This document shows, piece after piece, positions 18,361 through 27,534 of a DNA stretch of 64,000 nucleotides. The stretch is taken from positions 1 through 64,000 of the forward strand of contig JAEWWU010000016.1 in NCBI GenBank assembly GCA_023396255.1, in the 5' to 3' direction. Under the pieces are notes generated by a model that was not told where the DNA came from, did no database searches, and worked only from the letters and a program-made list of their open reading frames with translations. The stretch is from Bacteroidota bacterium (lineage in GTDB: Bacteria > Bacteroidota > Bacteroidia > Bacteroidales > Porphyromonadaceae). Made by a program: the position numbers and the translations under genes. The stretch's first letter is position 1, and every line of letters starts with the position of its first letter.

Positions 18361-18432
18361 AAGTTCCCTGCGAAGAAAAATTTTCTTGGACGGAATAAAA
18401 ATTAGCAGGGAATTATCAGAAATTAGCTCCCT
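18361..18432 (+). repeat. Dispersed 72-nt repeat, copy A
   Basis: This core aligns without gaps to copy B (27113-27184, minus; 67 of 72 by hand count) and copy C (43248-43319, plus; 63 of 72). It contains the inverted pair TTCCCTGC and GCAGGGAA flanking GAAAAATTTTC and TTGGACGGAA. It sits about 75 nt upstream of the rmuC promoter box, in the same orientation as rmuC. Confidence 0.85.
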
Positions 18433-18505
18433 CAAAAATCAAGGGTACAAGGCTACAAAATTTATCCAATGAACAATCAATATATTTTACAAAAGAAATA
18501 GAGCG

Positions 18506-18513
18506 TACCTTTG
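18506..18513 (+). promoter_or_regulatory. -7 box of rmuC
   Basis: TACCTTTG about 40 nt upstream of ATG 18553. It supports this start rather than the in-frame ATG at 18511, which lies inside the box. The -33 is only T-rich. Confidence 0.5.
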
Positions 18514-18552
18514 CAGAACATTATCGTTATCACTAATTGTTACAAAAGGGTT

Positions 18553-20181
18553 ATGGAAATTATCTTCGTCTCCGTCGGCATTGTTGTGGGTGTACTCATT
18601 GGCTGGTTAATGGGAAAAAGCAAAGCCGGCTCCTCCGAAGCCAAAAGAGAAATGCTGCAAAACGATAATACTCGGCTTCAAGAAACTCTCACAAGTGCAG
18701 AGCAAAAAATAGACCTCTTGAATGAGGAAAAGGGACAATTGATTGCAGAAAAAGCCCTCTTACAACAAGAAGTAAACTATAAAAATGTACAAAATGAGCA
18801 CTCTCTTCAAGAAATAGAGCAACTCAACCTCCGACAACAAGGAGAAAAAGAGAAGATTCTGGAACAAAACAGACTCCAAATAGAAAACCTCATCAAGGAA
18901 CATCAAGAGGTTATCAACTCTCTCAAAAGAGAGTTTTCTCAACAAAAAGAGGAGCAATTGGAACTATTTCGCCAACAATTGAGCGAGAAAGAAAAGGTGT
19001 ATGCCCTTGCGCTAAACACGCAGGAGAAACACCACAAAGAAACCCTTTCTGCCCAAGAGATTCGCTTCGAAGAAACTATGGCCAAGATTGTAGCGCAAAT
19101 GAAAACAGCGACCAACGATATGCTCCGAGAAAGACAAAAAGAGTTTTCCGAATCGAGCAACATCAACCTGGGAATGATTGTCACCCCCCTAAAAGAAACA
19201 ATCGACAAGATGAAACAGGCAATGAGCGACAATACCCTCAAACAAACCGCCATAAGCAGCGAAATGAGAGCCAACATAGAACATATGATGCGCCAAAGTG
19301 AAGCTGCACAAAAAAGTGCTGACGAACTGACCAGAGTATTTAAACACCGAGCAAAAGTACAGGGCGACTGGGGCGAAACCGTACTCGCAGAACTACTTCA
19401 ATCCCAAGGGCTGACACAAGGGATTCATTTCGACACACAAGCCGTTATCTACGATTCGGTAGGGAATATTGTGAGAACAGAAGAGGGCAAATCGATGCGT
19501 CCCGACATCATTTTACATTTAGATCAACGCAGAGAACTGATCATAGACTCGAAAGTTTCTCTGACTGCCTTTATGGATTACATCAATGCCGATAACGAAA
19601 GCGATAGACAACTCTTTCTGAAGTCCCACTTGGATAGTATCCAAAAGCACATCAAAGAACTGTCGGCAAAAGATTACTCGTCCTACATCAAACCTCCTAA
19701 GGTTAAGATGGACTACGTAATTATGTTTGTTCCTCACTCCGGTGCAATGTGGATAGCCCTCAACACACAGCCCGATTTGTGGAGAAAAGCTATGGAAAAA
19801 AATGTATTCATTGCCGATGAACAATCTCTATTCGCGGCCCTTCGCATCATCAATATGACCTGGACACAGATCACCCAAATACAACAGCACGAGCGCGTCT
19901 ACGAATTGGCGACCGAGATGTTGGATAGGGTTGGGCAATTCATAAGGAAATACGAACTGTTGGGCAAGGCACTGCAAAGTGCCCAAACGGCATTTGACGA
20001 AGGGCAACGCAAACTAAATCCCAATGGACAAAGCATCATAAATACTGCAGGTAAGCTCATTAAATTGGGAGCCAAACAAAGCTCTAAAAACCCTATCCCC
20101 CAGTTAATTGACGTGGAAGAGATCGCCCCCCTCACAATTCCCTCAAAGGAGGAATTATCGAACTTGGGACAAGAGATTTAG
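18553..20181 (+). CDS. rmuC: RmuC family DNA recombination protein
   Basis: This protein of about 542 aa starts MEIIFVSVGIVVGVLIGWLM, a membrane anchor. A long coiled coil follows (about residues 30-220, rich in E, Q and K), then the RmuC nuclease-like domain from about residue 265, with VQGDWGETVLAELLQSQGL, MRPDIILHL and ELIIDSKVSLTAFMDYI. RmuC limits inversions at short inverted repeats in E. coli, and its domain belongs to the PD-(D/E)xK group. It converges on the operon to its right with only 28 nt between stop codons. Confidence 0.93.
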   Translation: MEIIFVSVGIVVGVLIGWLMGKSKAGSSEAKREMLQNDNTRLQETLTSAEQKIDLLNEEKGQLIAEKALLQQEVNYKNVQNEHSLQEIEQLNLRQQGEKEKILEQNRLQIENLIKEHQEVINSLKREFSQQKEEQLELFRQQLSEKEKVYALALNTQEKHHKETLSAQEIRFEETMAKIVAQMKTATNDMLRERQKEFSESSNINLGMIVTPLKETIDKMKQAMSDNTLKQTAISSEMRANIEHMMRQSEAAQKSADELTRVFKHRAKVQGDWGETVLAELLQSQGLTQGIHFDTQAVIYDSVGNIVRTEEGKSMRPDIILHLDQRRELIIDSKVSLTAFMDYINADNESDRQLFLKSHLDSIQKHIKELSAKDYSSYIKPPKVKMDYVIMFVPHSGAMWIALNTQPDLWRKAMEKNVFIADEQSLFAALRIINMTWTQITQIQQHERVYELATEMLDRVGQFIRKYELLGKALQSAQTAFDEGQRKLNPNGQSIINTAGKLIKLGAKQSSKNPIPQLIDVEEIAPLTIPSKEELSNLGQEI

Positions 20182-20209
20182 TTCTTCTCAGAAAATCCAT
20201 CTCAGCCCT

Positions 20210-21802
20210 TCAAATTCCTCCTCGCAGAGAACGTAGCAACCAGGCAAAGGATAAGCCATTAACTGTTGTCGGATGATATTTTCCCTCTTTTCTAATCTGA
20301 GAATACATCTGCTTCATAATTGGAGCAAGTCCTATCGAATCCTCTCTACCAATACGACTTCTCCGCTCCAAAATTCGATAAACGTAGGGGCGAAAGAAGT
20401 TTTTCAAATGCCCCACTCTACCGGTTTGTACACTCAAAAGTGAGTAATCGTCTAGGTAGCTGACACCACATTCGGCAAAGTATCTCTTTGCAACAGCTTC
20501 GTAAAGTTGTTTGCAAAAAAGATGTTTGTCCGGAAGAGAGAAAGCGAAGCGATGCAATCCCCTATCCGCATAAGGCAACCAAACATCCATACCGAAGAAT
20601 CGCCACGAATTGGACGAATTAACGTAGTACTTAATCTCCAAATTCTGGAAGAGGAACAGCTGATAAATCTGTATCGGGGTCAGAGATTTTGCTGCATTGG
20701 CATAAACAACCAACTGCTCTTTGATCTGCTCTATAAGTGTTTCTCTATCGGAAGAAGACAGGATTCGATTGCCCCCGTGCAAACGCAACAGTCTGATTGC
20801 CAACTGTCTTAGATCGGTCAACAACTCTGTTCTGGGCTCTATGAAATTGCTTCCCAAAAGCAAATCGGCAATATGCCCCGGAAGCACAACCGAATTCTTT
20901 CCGGCATACTCCCTCGATAGAACCTTTGCCGGCAGGTATTCTTGAAAAAAGAAACCCGAAGCTCCTCCGGAAATATATTTCAGATAATCAATGGCTTCTT
21001 CATCATACAGATAACCATCTTTGCCATAATGAGAGGGAATGGAGGGTATAAAGCGATGAGGAAAGCCCAAATCTTTGGCAACCCTTTGCGCTCGCAAACA
21101 ATCATCAATAAGGGCATCCTTTCCATAGCTGAATGTTTGCACATTTGCATAGTTTCTTTTTTTCAGGGCACAAGCAATGAGACGAGAGTCTCTTCCCCCG
21201 GTAAGAGGCAACAATACCGGCCTACCATCTATAGCTCTCAGCATAAGATCAAAGGCTTGGTCAAACGCCGCCGTGGCATAGTCTATAAGTTCATCCTTAT
21301 TTTCCGGCAGAGGTTCTTCCGTTGGTTGCAAGTAATCAAGATACCTTTTCTGACTGATAATTCCGGAAGGATCTATACGCATACAGGACCCAGAAGACAA
21401 CCTAAAAACTTGCGAATGCAATGTTTTACGATTGGGTAAAAAACCCCAACGAGAAAAATACAACTCACTGTCCGGTTGTATGGGAAAACGCTCCGGCATC
21501 AAGTCGAAGCCATTATCGGAAAGTAATATCTTTCCATTTTCCTCCTTGTAAAAAACTCGGTAAGAGCCAATGGCATCCACCGCTATACAGATGAGTGATG
21601 GATCATACTTGGGTCTAACCACCGCACGCCACTGTCCATTGAGGTGAGCGCATCGAAGAGAAAAATCGGAAAAAGAATCGGCTTGAGCCAAATAGTCGTG
21701 AATTTCTTGATCACGATAGCATATCTTGCCATCCGGGTATGAGAAAGCAATTCCCTTGGTTTTGAGCCCTTGGGGATTAACTGTAAATATTTGTGCGGTC
21801 AT
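20210..21802 (-). CDS. Asparagine-synthetase-like protein with degenerate glutaminase domain
   Basis: From ATG 21802 the protein is about 530 aa. The N-terminal third looks like a class II glutaminase fold (LNGQWRAVVRP, IGSYRVFYKEENGKILLSDN) but lacks the catalytic Cys2: it starts MTAQ. The C-terminal synthetase domain has a PP-loop variant, LPLTGGRDSRLIACAL, in place of SGGxDS. Such proteins may use free ammonia or amidate or ligate something other than aspartate; several sit in surface-polysaccharide loci. It overlaps the flippase gene by 26 nt (21777-21802), so a glycan-linked role is likely. The substrate is unknown. Confidence 0.8.
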   Translation of the reverse strand: MTAQIFTVNPQGLKTKGIAFSYPDGKICYRDQEIHDYLAQADSFSDFSLRCAHLNGQWRAVVRPKYDPSLICIAVDAIGSYRVFYKEENGKILLSDNGFDLMPERFPIQPDSELYFSRWGFLPNRKTLHSQVFRLSSGSCMRIDPSGIISQKRYLDYLQPTEEPLPENKDELIDYATAAFDQAFDLMLRAIDGRPVLLPLTGGRDSRLIACALKKRNYANVQTFSYGKDALIDDCLRAQRVAKDLGFPHRFIPSIPSHYGKDGYLYDEEAIDYLKYISGGASGFFFQEYLPAKVLSREYAGKNSVVLPGHIADLLLGSNFIEPRTELLTDLRQLAIRLLRLHGGNRILSSSDRETLIEQIKEQLVVYANAAKSLTPIQIYQLFLFQNLEIKYYVNSSNSWRFFGMDVWLPYADRGLHRFAFSLPDKHLFCKQLYEAVAKRYFAECGVSYLDDYSLLSVQTGRVGHLKNFFRPYVYRILERRSRIGREDSIGLAPIMKQMYSQIRKEGKYHPTTVNGLSFAWLLRSLRGGI

Positions 21803-23054
21803 ATTGCTTGGTAATATAGAGAAGCCAAATACCATAGGACACCAACAACAAGGTCACAGAACCGTAATAAAACAAAAGAAGCTCTGCAAAACTCAACCCA
21901 TAGTATAAGGAAAAAGAGAGTACGCCCAGTTGTCCTACCAACAGACCTATTTGAATCCACATATGGGTACGCTGCTTACGAAGTACATCGGGCAATATAT
22001 TAAAGATGGTACAGGGAACTCTAAACAAAAGCATCGGTAACATCAGACGTATAATCTTCGCTGTAGGGGCATATGTAGCTTCCAACAGAATACCCACCAT
22101 CCACGGGAGCAAAAAGAAAAGGAGCAAAGCCAATGGAGTAGCTACGAGAAACCAGCGATACAAAAAAGTTTTCACCATTGGCATCAGTGGGTGACGGGCA
22201 TTTACCATTTCAGACGTTCTATGAAAGTAAACTCCGCTAACACCATCCGATATAACCTGCAAAGGTCTGCTTGCCAACATTATTGCCATCGTAATCCAAC
22301 CAATTTCTTGCATTCCGAACTGTTGAGGCAAAAGCAGTACAAGCAGACTTCCCAAAAGATAATCAATGCCCGACTGCACAATACCAAATCGAGGAAAAGC
22401 ACTATAAGCTTTTGCTACCGTGCGTAACTCTCCCCAGGAAGGAATAGATGCAGTACGGCATCCTTGCAACAAACACACAATACCCATTGCATAGGAACAA
22501 AGCAAAGCTCCAATCAATCCCCCCACCGAAGCTCCCAAGACAACGGCAAAAAGAATCTTTAGCAGATTGTTACCCAATCCCTGTGCCGTTTTGGCAATTG
22601 CCAAAGAAGGAAAATTTCCCCGACTAAGATCATTTGCACTAAGCGTATTGTACACACCCATACTAAATATAGTCAGAGGCAAGAGTAAGAGATAAGGATT
22701 TAGGGCAACATACTTCCCCGGCAAAAATCCATTTCGAAGAAGAAGAGCCAAGAAAAAAGTGACTACAAAAAAAGCTGCATTGATCAATAAGGTAAGCCAC
22801 AAAAGAGGCTGGCGATCCGGCTTCCCCGAAGAGGTGACAATTGCTTGTTCATAACGCCCTCCGGATGCAATCGAAAGAACTCCGGAAACAGACGTAAATA
22901 GCCCCAAGATCCCCAACAAATCCGGAGCATAAAGATGACTGATGATAGGCAACAACAAAAAAGCAACCACCTGGACGACCCCGCCGGAGCCAACGAGAGA
23001 CAAACTGTCCCTCAAGATGGATCTTTGTCCTTTTTGTTTTTTCTGCTGCGACAT
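21777..23054 (-). CDS. Wzx/MATE-like oligosaccharide flippase
   Basis: This protein of about 425 aa has roughly 12 transmembrane helices. The beginning RDSLSLVGSGGVVQVVAFLL, then PIISHLYAPDLLGILGLF, is the typical start of polysaccharide-biosynthesis flippases that move lipid-linked sugar units across the inner membrane. ATG 23054 has a GGGGAG about 10 nt upstream and follows the upstream stop by 17 nt; an ATG at 23093 would extend it by 13 residues with a 22-nt overlap. Its immediate neighbours are the asparagine-synthetase-like enzyme and the PBP4 peptidase. Confidence 0.88.
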   Translation of the reverse strand: MSQQKKQKGQRSILRDSLSLVGSGGVVQVVAFLLLPIISHLYAPDLLGILGLFTSVSGVLSIASGGRYEQAIVTSSGKPDRQPLLWLTLLINAAFFVVTFFLALLLRNGFLPGKYVALNPYLLLLPLTIFSMGVYNTLSANDLSRGNFPSLAIAKTAQGLGNNLLKILFAVVLGASVGGLIGALLCSYAMGIVCLLQGCRTASIPSWGELRTVAKAYSAFPRFGIVQSGIDYLLGSLLVLLLPQQFGMQEIGWITMAIMLASRPLQVISDGVSGVYFHRTSEMVNARHPLMPMVKTFLYRWFLVATPLALLLFFLLPWMVGILLEATYAPTAKIIRLMLPMLLFRVPCTIFNILPDVLRKQRTHMWIQIGLLVGQLGVLSFSLYYGLSFAELLLFYYGSVTLLLVSYGIWLLYITKQYDRTNIYS

Positions 23055-23071
23055 AGCCAACCGCTCCCCAA

Positions 23072-24562
23072 CTATTTCTCCAATTCTCGACAAAAGGTCG
23101 AAAGGAAACGGGTAAATGTTTCCTTTACTTTACTCGCATTACGCACCTTATTGGCCATCATACACACGGCATATTTTTCTTCTCCACAGTATATATATCC
23201 GGCATAAGTACGCACTCCTTTCATATAACCGCTCTTGAGACGAACGTCAAATTTGGTCCGTGGCATAAGTTTTTTCACTGTACCATCATATCCAACCCGA
23301 GGCAAAGAAGCCACAAAGGCTTCTTGTGTTTTGAGGTTGGTTTGCATCATATACTGCAACAAACCACACATAGCGTAGGGAGCAATCCTATTGGACAAAG
23401 ACAAGCCGCAACCATCATACAACCTCAATTCGTTCAAATTTATTTTAGCTTGGTCACGGAGAAACTCTTCTTGAAAGTAAAGACCGGATGAGGTACTATG
23501 GCACGGTTCCTTACTTTGTCTATGGGTAGCCAAGGTCCGAATTAGAGCTTCTGCAAAAGGATTGATACTGTAATAATTGGTAAGAGAACAAATTTGTTCC
23601 AAAGAAGGGCTTAGGTATCGGGCAATGGTTTGCTTGCCCCCCTTCAGTGGTCGATACTCTGCCATAGGAAGGCATTCGGAAACATCAACTCCCCGTTTAG
23701 CCAACTCTCGATGCAAAAACCGAGCAGCAAAAAGGGGGGGATTGGGCATATCCACCGCCATAGAATCGTTTTCTCCCAACCTCAACACTCCTCTAAGTAC
23801 ACGTCTTTCTTCCAATGGAAGTCCGTCTCCATCTGTAAAAAGGTTTTCCTTGGAAGCAGACTTGAGGTTATTGATAAATTCAATTCCACTATCTTCCGGG
23901 AAGGTCGAATATATGCTCACTTCTCCACCAACAGCTTCGGCTTTAAGAAAGAGATCCACGTGATTATCAAAGCAGTTAAAGGCATATACAGGAGCTGCAT
24001 AATAATCGCCGTGATCTTCGCGTGCCCAAGTTGGATTGTAGCCTTCCGGACACCATAAGGAGGCATCAACCACAATCTTGCCGACAATTTTTTTTATCCC
24101 TTTGTATGCCAGAGCATCTAAAATCAATTCTTGCAAACGAGTGCTATCTTGCTTCAACTTACGAGACCAAATTGAAGGATCTCCACTCCCCGTCACAATC
24201 AAATTTCCCATCAAGGTGCCTTGCACAATCTCTCCGGATATGGATATCTCGGTGGAATAACAGAAATCCGTTCCCAAAAGAGACAGGGCAGAAGCTGTGG
24301 TTACCACTTTGGTTATGGAAGCGGGAGTAAGTTGTTGGTGAGCGTTAAAATCCACCAATGGATCTTTTTGTCCAACTTTCCATACACAAACAGCAAAGAG
24401 AGCATCTCCGCGGGTTGAAGCTTGCTCTATATGACGCAAAGCCTCAACTCCGACCGTCGCCTCTTGCCCCTTCAACAGGTTTGTTGCAAGGATAAAAACG
24501 CTGATCAACAGACATCGAATTTGCAGAGAATTTGTTTTCCGAACCATAACCAATTCTTTCAT
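23072..24562 (-). CDS. dacB: D-Ala-D-Ala carboxypeptidase/endopeptidase (PBP4, DacB type)
   Basis: This 496-aa S13 peptidase has a signal peptide (ending near LATNLLKGQE) and the three penicillin-binding motifs: SITK (Ser82-Lys85), SIN within TNYYSINPFAEA, and KSG within RLKSGYMKGV. The insert between motifs 1 and 2 is typical of PBP4. It trims or cleaves peptidoglycan cross-links in the periplasm. Its ATG overlaps the upstream stop as ATGA (24559-24562), so it is translationally coupled to the DUF2284 gene. Confidence 0.93.
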   Translation of the reverse strand: MKELVMVRKTNSLQIRCLLISVFILATNLLKGQEATVGVEALRHIEQASTRGDALFAVCVWKVGQKDPLVDFNAHQQLTPASITKVVTTASALSLLGTDFCYSTEISISGEIVQGTLMGNLIVTGSGDPSIWSRKLKQDSTRLQELILDALAYKGIKKIVGKIVVDASLWCPEGYNPTWAREDHGDYYAAPVYAFNCFDNHVDLFLKAEAVGGEVSIYSTFPEDSGIEFINNLKSASKENLFTDGDGLPLEERRVLRGVLRLGENDSMAVDMPNPPLFAARFLHRELAKRGVDVSECLPMAEYRPLKGGKQTIARYLSPSLEQICSLTNYYSINPFAEALIRTLATHRQSKEPCHSTSSGLYFQEEFLRDQAKINLNELRLYDGCGLSLSNRIAPYAMCGLLQYMMQTNLKTQEAFVASLPRVGYDGTVKKLMPRTKFDVRLKSGYMKGVRTYAGYIYCGEEKYAVCMMANKVRNASKVKETFTRFLSTFCRELEK

Positions 24563-25158
24563 ACAGAGGCATTGAGCCTATTGGTTCCACAGAGATGTGC
24601 CCCTTGAGAAGCTACTGCACTTACAAAAGTTAAGTACTGTGGCATCTCTCCCGCCTTGCTCCAAATCATAGGGCGAAAGGTCAAACGCTCTACCGCAGAT
24701 GAGAGATCAAACCCCACAGCTTCTAGAGAGGGACGCACCAAATGAGGCTTACAACAATTCTTTCCTCTACCTCTTGTACAATTTTCAGGCACACACCAAT
24801 GGCAGTATCCCGGAAGAAAAGCCATCGCACCCCCACTCTGCTGACATCTTTCTAGGGCAATAAGCTCCCTATCCAATGCAAGGCGCACACGAAACATCAG
24901 TTGATGACAATATTCCGCAACCTCTTCGGAGGAAGCAAAAGCAACATTTTCCGTCTCAACTCGGCTCACCAACAAATGAATATAAGCAAACTGCTTGAAC
25001 TTGTCTATGGGATCTGTTTCAAATGGAGGACAAGACCACTGCGCTCCATAGCGAGGGCAACTCTCACACAAAGGGGCAAAGAGTTGAGGCTTGTAGAACT
25101 GTTCACAAAAAAGTAACATTTCTACGGAACACACTGTATCTGTCCTTTTTATTTGCAC
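24559..25158 (-). CDS. DUF2284 cysteine-rich predicted metal-binding protein
   Basis: This 199-aa cytoplasmic protein has two cysteine clusters: CESCPRYGAQWSCPP near residue 40, and CHWCVPENCTRGRGKNCC near residue 125, followed by HLVRPSLEAVGFDL. This matches DUF2284 (predicted metal- or FeS-binding, unknown function). It lies 11 nt downstream of the acyl ligase and overlaps dacB by 4 nt. The link to envelope genes is positional only. Confidence 0.85.
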   Translation of the reverse strand: MQIKRTDTVCSVEMLLFCEQFYKPQLFAPLCESCPRYGAQWSCPPFETDPIDKFKQFAYIHLLVSRVETENVAFASSEEVAEYCHQLMFRVRLALDRELIALERCQQSGGAMAFLPGYCHWCVPENCTRGRGKNCCKPHLVRPSLEAVGFDLSSAVERLTFRPMIWSKAGEMPQYLTFVSAVASQGAHLCGTNRLNASV

Positions 25159-25169
25159 AAAAATAAATA

Positions 25170-26846
25170 CTAATTGTACATAAAGCGTTTGATGCTCTGC
25201 TTGGGAGTTTTTACGAAAGGCTCTTTCTGTTCTTCAAAACGTGTTACTTTCTCATAGCTGCCCAACTGTAGATTCAATTGAGCGCGCCACTCCTCTATCT
25301 GAGACCACCCTGCCTCCGGGGTAAGATTGGCCTCCGAAATAGCCTGCTCATTCGGCAAAATAAGAGCCACAAGGCGTCCGTTTCGACTTAGCACCAAACT
25401 TTCGGCAATCAAAGGATGATTATTTATCTTTAGTTCTATCTCTTCCGGATAAATATTCTGCCCGTTTGCTCCCAATATCATAGTCTTGGAACGTCCCTTT
25501 ATGAAGAGATTGCCATCCTTATCCAAATAGCCCAAATCACCTGTATGCATCCAGCCATCTTCCGTAAATAGAGCTTTATTGGCTTCCGGGTTATTGTGGT
25601 ATCCCTTGCAAACATTCATACCCCGAACTTGTATCTCCCCTATTTCTTTGGAATGGGGCTGCACCGTGTCTATCGGTTGTATGCGTATTTCCATTACTCG
25701 AAGGGCCTTACCACAGCTGTCTAGAACCCACTTTTTGTTTGCTTCGTAAGAAATAAGCGGACCACACTCGGTCATCCCATAACCAACCGTTAGAGGAAAT
25801 CCAATACGTTGTAAAAAGCCGGCAACCTCAGAGCTGATGGGAGCTCCTCCAACAATCAGTTCTCGGAAATTTCCACCCAACCCTGCGCACAATTTCTTAT
25901 TGATTTTTCTGTATACCAATTGCCTTAGTCCAGGTATTTTTAGGAGTAATTGAATGTTCTTTTTTTCCAATACGGGCAAAATAGAACGCTTATAGATCTT
26001 TTCCAAGATGAGAGGAACCGAGATAATCAGCGTTGGTTTTACCTGGCTGAAAGCCTTCATCAACACCTTTGGTGACGGCACCTTACCCAGTATATATACG
26101 TGAGTACCCAACGTTAAAGGCGTTAGCATATTGAAAGCACAGCTGTAGGCGTGTGCCAAAGGCAGAAAGCACAAAATACGCTCTGCTCTGTACATCAGAT
26201 CTAAAGTATGAGCATAGATAACATTTCCCACCATATTTTGAGCTGTAAGCATCACTCCTTTACTCATTCCCGTAGTTCCGGAAGTGTAATTCAAAATAAT
26301 CACACTGTCATTATCTACTTGTGGGTAAACAATATCGCTCGGCCTAAAGCCCTGAGGATAAAAAGACTCAACGAAAGAAGAAGATAGCAAAGCATCTAAT
26401 TCTTTTTCGGGCAAAGCCTCTCTAAGGTAAAGCTTTTGGTACGAAGCCACCGTTAAAGCACAAGAAATCTCACCCATTTGAGAGGAAATATCTTCAACTT
26501 CGGAGAACAAATCATCGTCCATAAATAAAACAGAAGCTCCGCTGTGGTTGATTATGGATATGGCATCTTGTATGTTGAAATCTTGTAATATAGGCACTAT
26601 CACCGCTCCATAAGTAATTGTCGCCATAAAAACAGTACACCACTGAACAGAATCTTTTCCCATTAGAGCTATTCTATCGCCCTTTTCTATCTTTAAGAGG
26701 GCAAATAAGCGGTGCAGTCTGTCTATTTCACAAGCCAATTGACCAAAAGACAAAGTATAATTGTCACTGTAATTGGTTAGAGCCGGGAGGTCGAAATTAA
26801 CTTTGAAACTCTCTTGATAAGCTTGTATAAGATTTACGTTATTCAT
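25170..26846 (-). CDS. AMP-dependent long-chain acyl-CoA/ACP ligase
   Basis: This 558-aa ANL-superfamily adenylating enzyme has the AMP-binding motif ILNYTSGTTGMSKGVMLT, YGMTECGP, MHTGDLGYLDKDG, and the C-terminal catalytic lysine in TPKQSIKRF. It activates a carboxylic acid, probably a long-chain fatty acid, as acyl-AMP and transfers it to CoA or ACP. It heads the five-gene operon running to the asparagine-synthetase-like gene and has a promoter at 26878-26910. Acyl-chain specificity is not evident from the sequence. Confidence 0.92.
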   Translation of the reverse strand: MNNVNLIQAYQESFKVNFDLPALTNYSDNYTLSFGQLACEIDRLHRLFALLKIEKGDRIALMGKDSVQWCTVFMATITYGAVIVPILQDFNIQDAISIINHSGASVLFMDDDLFSEVEDISSQMGEISCALTVASYQKLYLREALPEKELDALLSSSFVESFYPQGFRPSDIVYPQVDNDSVIILNYTSGTTGMSKGVMLTAQNMVGNVIYAHTLDLMYRAERILCFLPLAHAYSCAFNMLTPLTLGTHVYILGKVPSPKVLMKAFSQVKPTLIISVPLILEKIYKRSILPVLEKKNIQLLLKIPGLRQLVYRKINKKLCAGLGGNFRELIVGGAPISSEVAGFLQRIGFPLTVGYGMTECGPLISYEANKKWVLDSCGKALRVMEIRIQPIDTVQPHSKEIGEIQVRGMNVCKGYHNNPEANKALFTEDGWMHTGDLGYLDKDGNLFIKGRSKTMILGANGQNIYPEEIELKINNHPLIAESLVLSRNGRLVALILPNEQAISEANLTPEAGWSQIEEWRAQLNLQLGSYEKVTRFEEQKEPFVKTPKQSIKRFMYN

Positions 26847-26877
26847 TTATGTTTCAATTCTACATATTTAATCGGCG

Positions 26878-26910
26878 CAAAGATACTTTCTTCCCTCAAA
26901 ACAGAACAAA
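26878..26910 (-). promoter_or_regulatory. Promoter of the acyl-ligase operon
   Basis: On the minus strand TTTG (26907-26910), spacer 21 nt, TATCTTTG (26878-26885), about 31 nt before the ligase ATG. The spacer is slightly long. Confidence 0.55.
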
Positions 26911-27463
26911 TAGGACGAATACTTAACACTCTTTGCAGATTTCAGGATCTGATATAATCCCACTCCCCAAAAAACGGATCCCGCCTACCAATACTTCGGC
27001 AAATCTCTTCGACACGTTCTCCACTCCCCTAACTCATCCTATCTCCAAGGACCTTTGCAAAAAGAGTCTCCAAACTGTTTGTAATTTAATTCCCTATAAA
27101 TCACAAAATTGCAGGGAATTAATTTCCGATAATTCCCTGCTAATTTTTGTTCCGTCCAAGAAAATTTTTCTCCGCAGGGAACTTTCGGGTCGCCACAGAA
27201 ACAATAAGCCGAATGCCGAGACAAAATGACATCCAAACGATTAAGCAATACACTCGGTTACTTCAAAGAAACTCTTACCACATCTATTCTTCCTCCGAGG
27301 ATTGGCAACTCTTTTTTATGTTTTCGGAAACAACGTAATCCACGTTGAAAAGTTGTGCAAGATTTTGAAAAACTTACGTAAGAAATTTATTTCGAAAAAG
27401 GCACCGAACAAACGACGAAAATTTCCCAATCGAGCTGCAGCATTCCCCTCTATAGATTATCGA
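26911..27463. other. Gene-free gap containing repeat copy B
   Basis: No supported gene lies between the acyl-ligase promoter and the terminator of the T9SS LRR gene. The main content is the dispersed repeat at 27083-27184; the flanks look non-coding. Confidence 0.5.
27083..27184 (-). repeat. Dispersed repeat, copy B (extended)
   Basis: The core 27113-27184 on the minus strand is 67/72 identical to copy A. The element continues another 30 nt with a further arm, TAGGGAATTAAATT (27083-27096), that copy C also carries as TAGGGAACTAA. The arms alternate in direction (TTCCCTGC, GCAGGGAATTA, TAATTCCCTGC, TAGGGAATTA), so several overlapping hairpins are possible. It lies about 175 nt upstream of the ligase promoter, in the same orientation. 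Confidence 0.85.
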
Positions 27464-27509
27464 AAACAAAAACCCCTCCAAAAGAGAATTCTCTCTCATT
27501 CGGAGGGGT
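27464..27509 (-). terminator. Terminator of the T9SS LRR gene
   Basis: On the minus strand the stem CCCCTCCGAA (499-508) with TTTGGAGGGG (473-482), one G-U pair, is followed by TTTTTGTTT. It lies 26 nt past the stop codon. Confidence 0.85.
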
Positions 27510-27534
27510 GATTTAGAATACTTTATTTGCTAAT

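Noticed and set aside
20182..20209. Shared bidirectional terminator between rmuC and the asparagine-synthetase-like gene
   Set aside because: The 28-nt gap has no convincing stem, so none was annotated.
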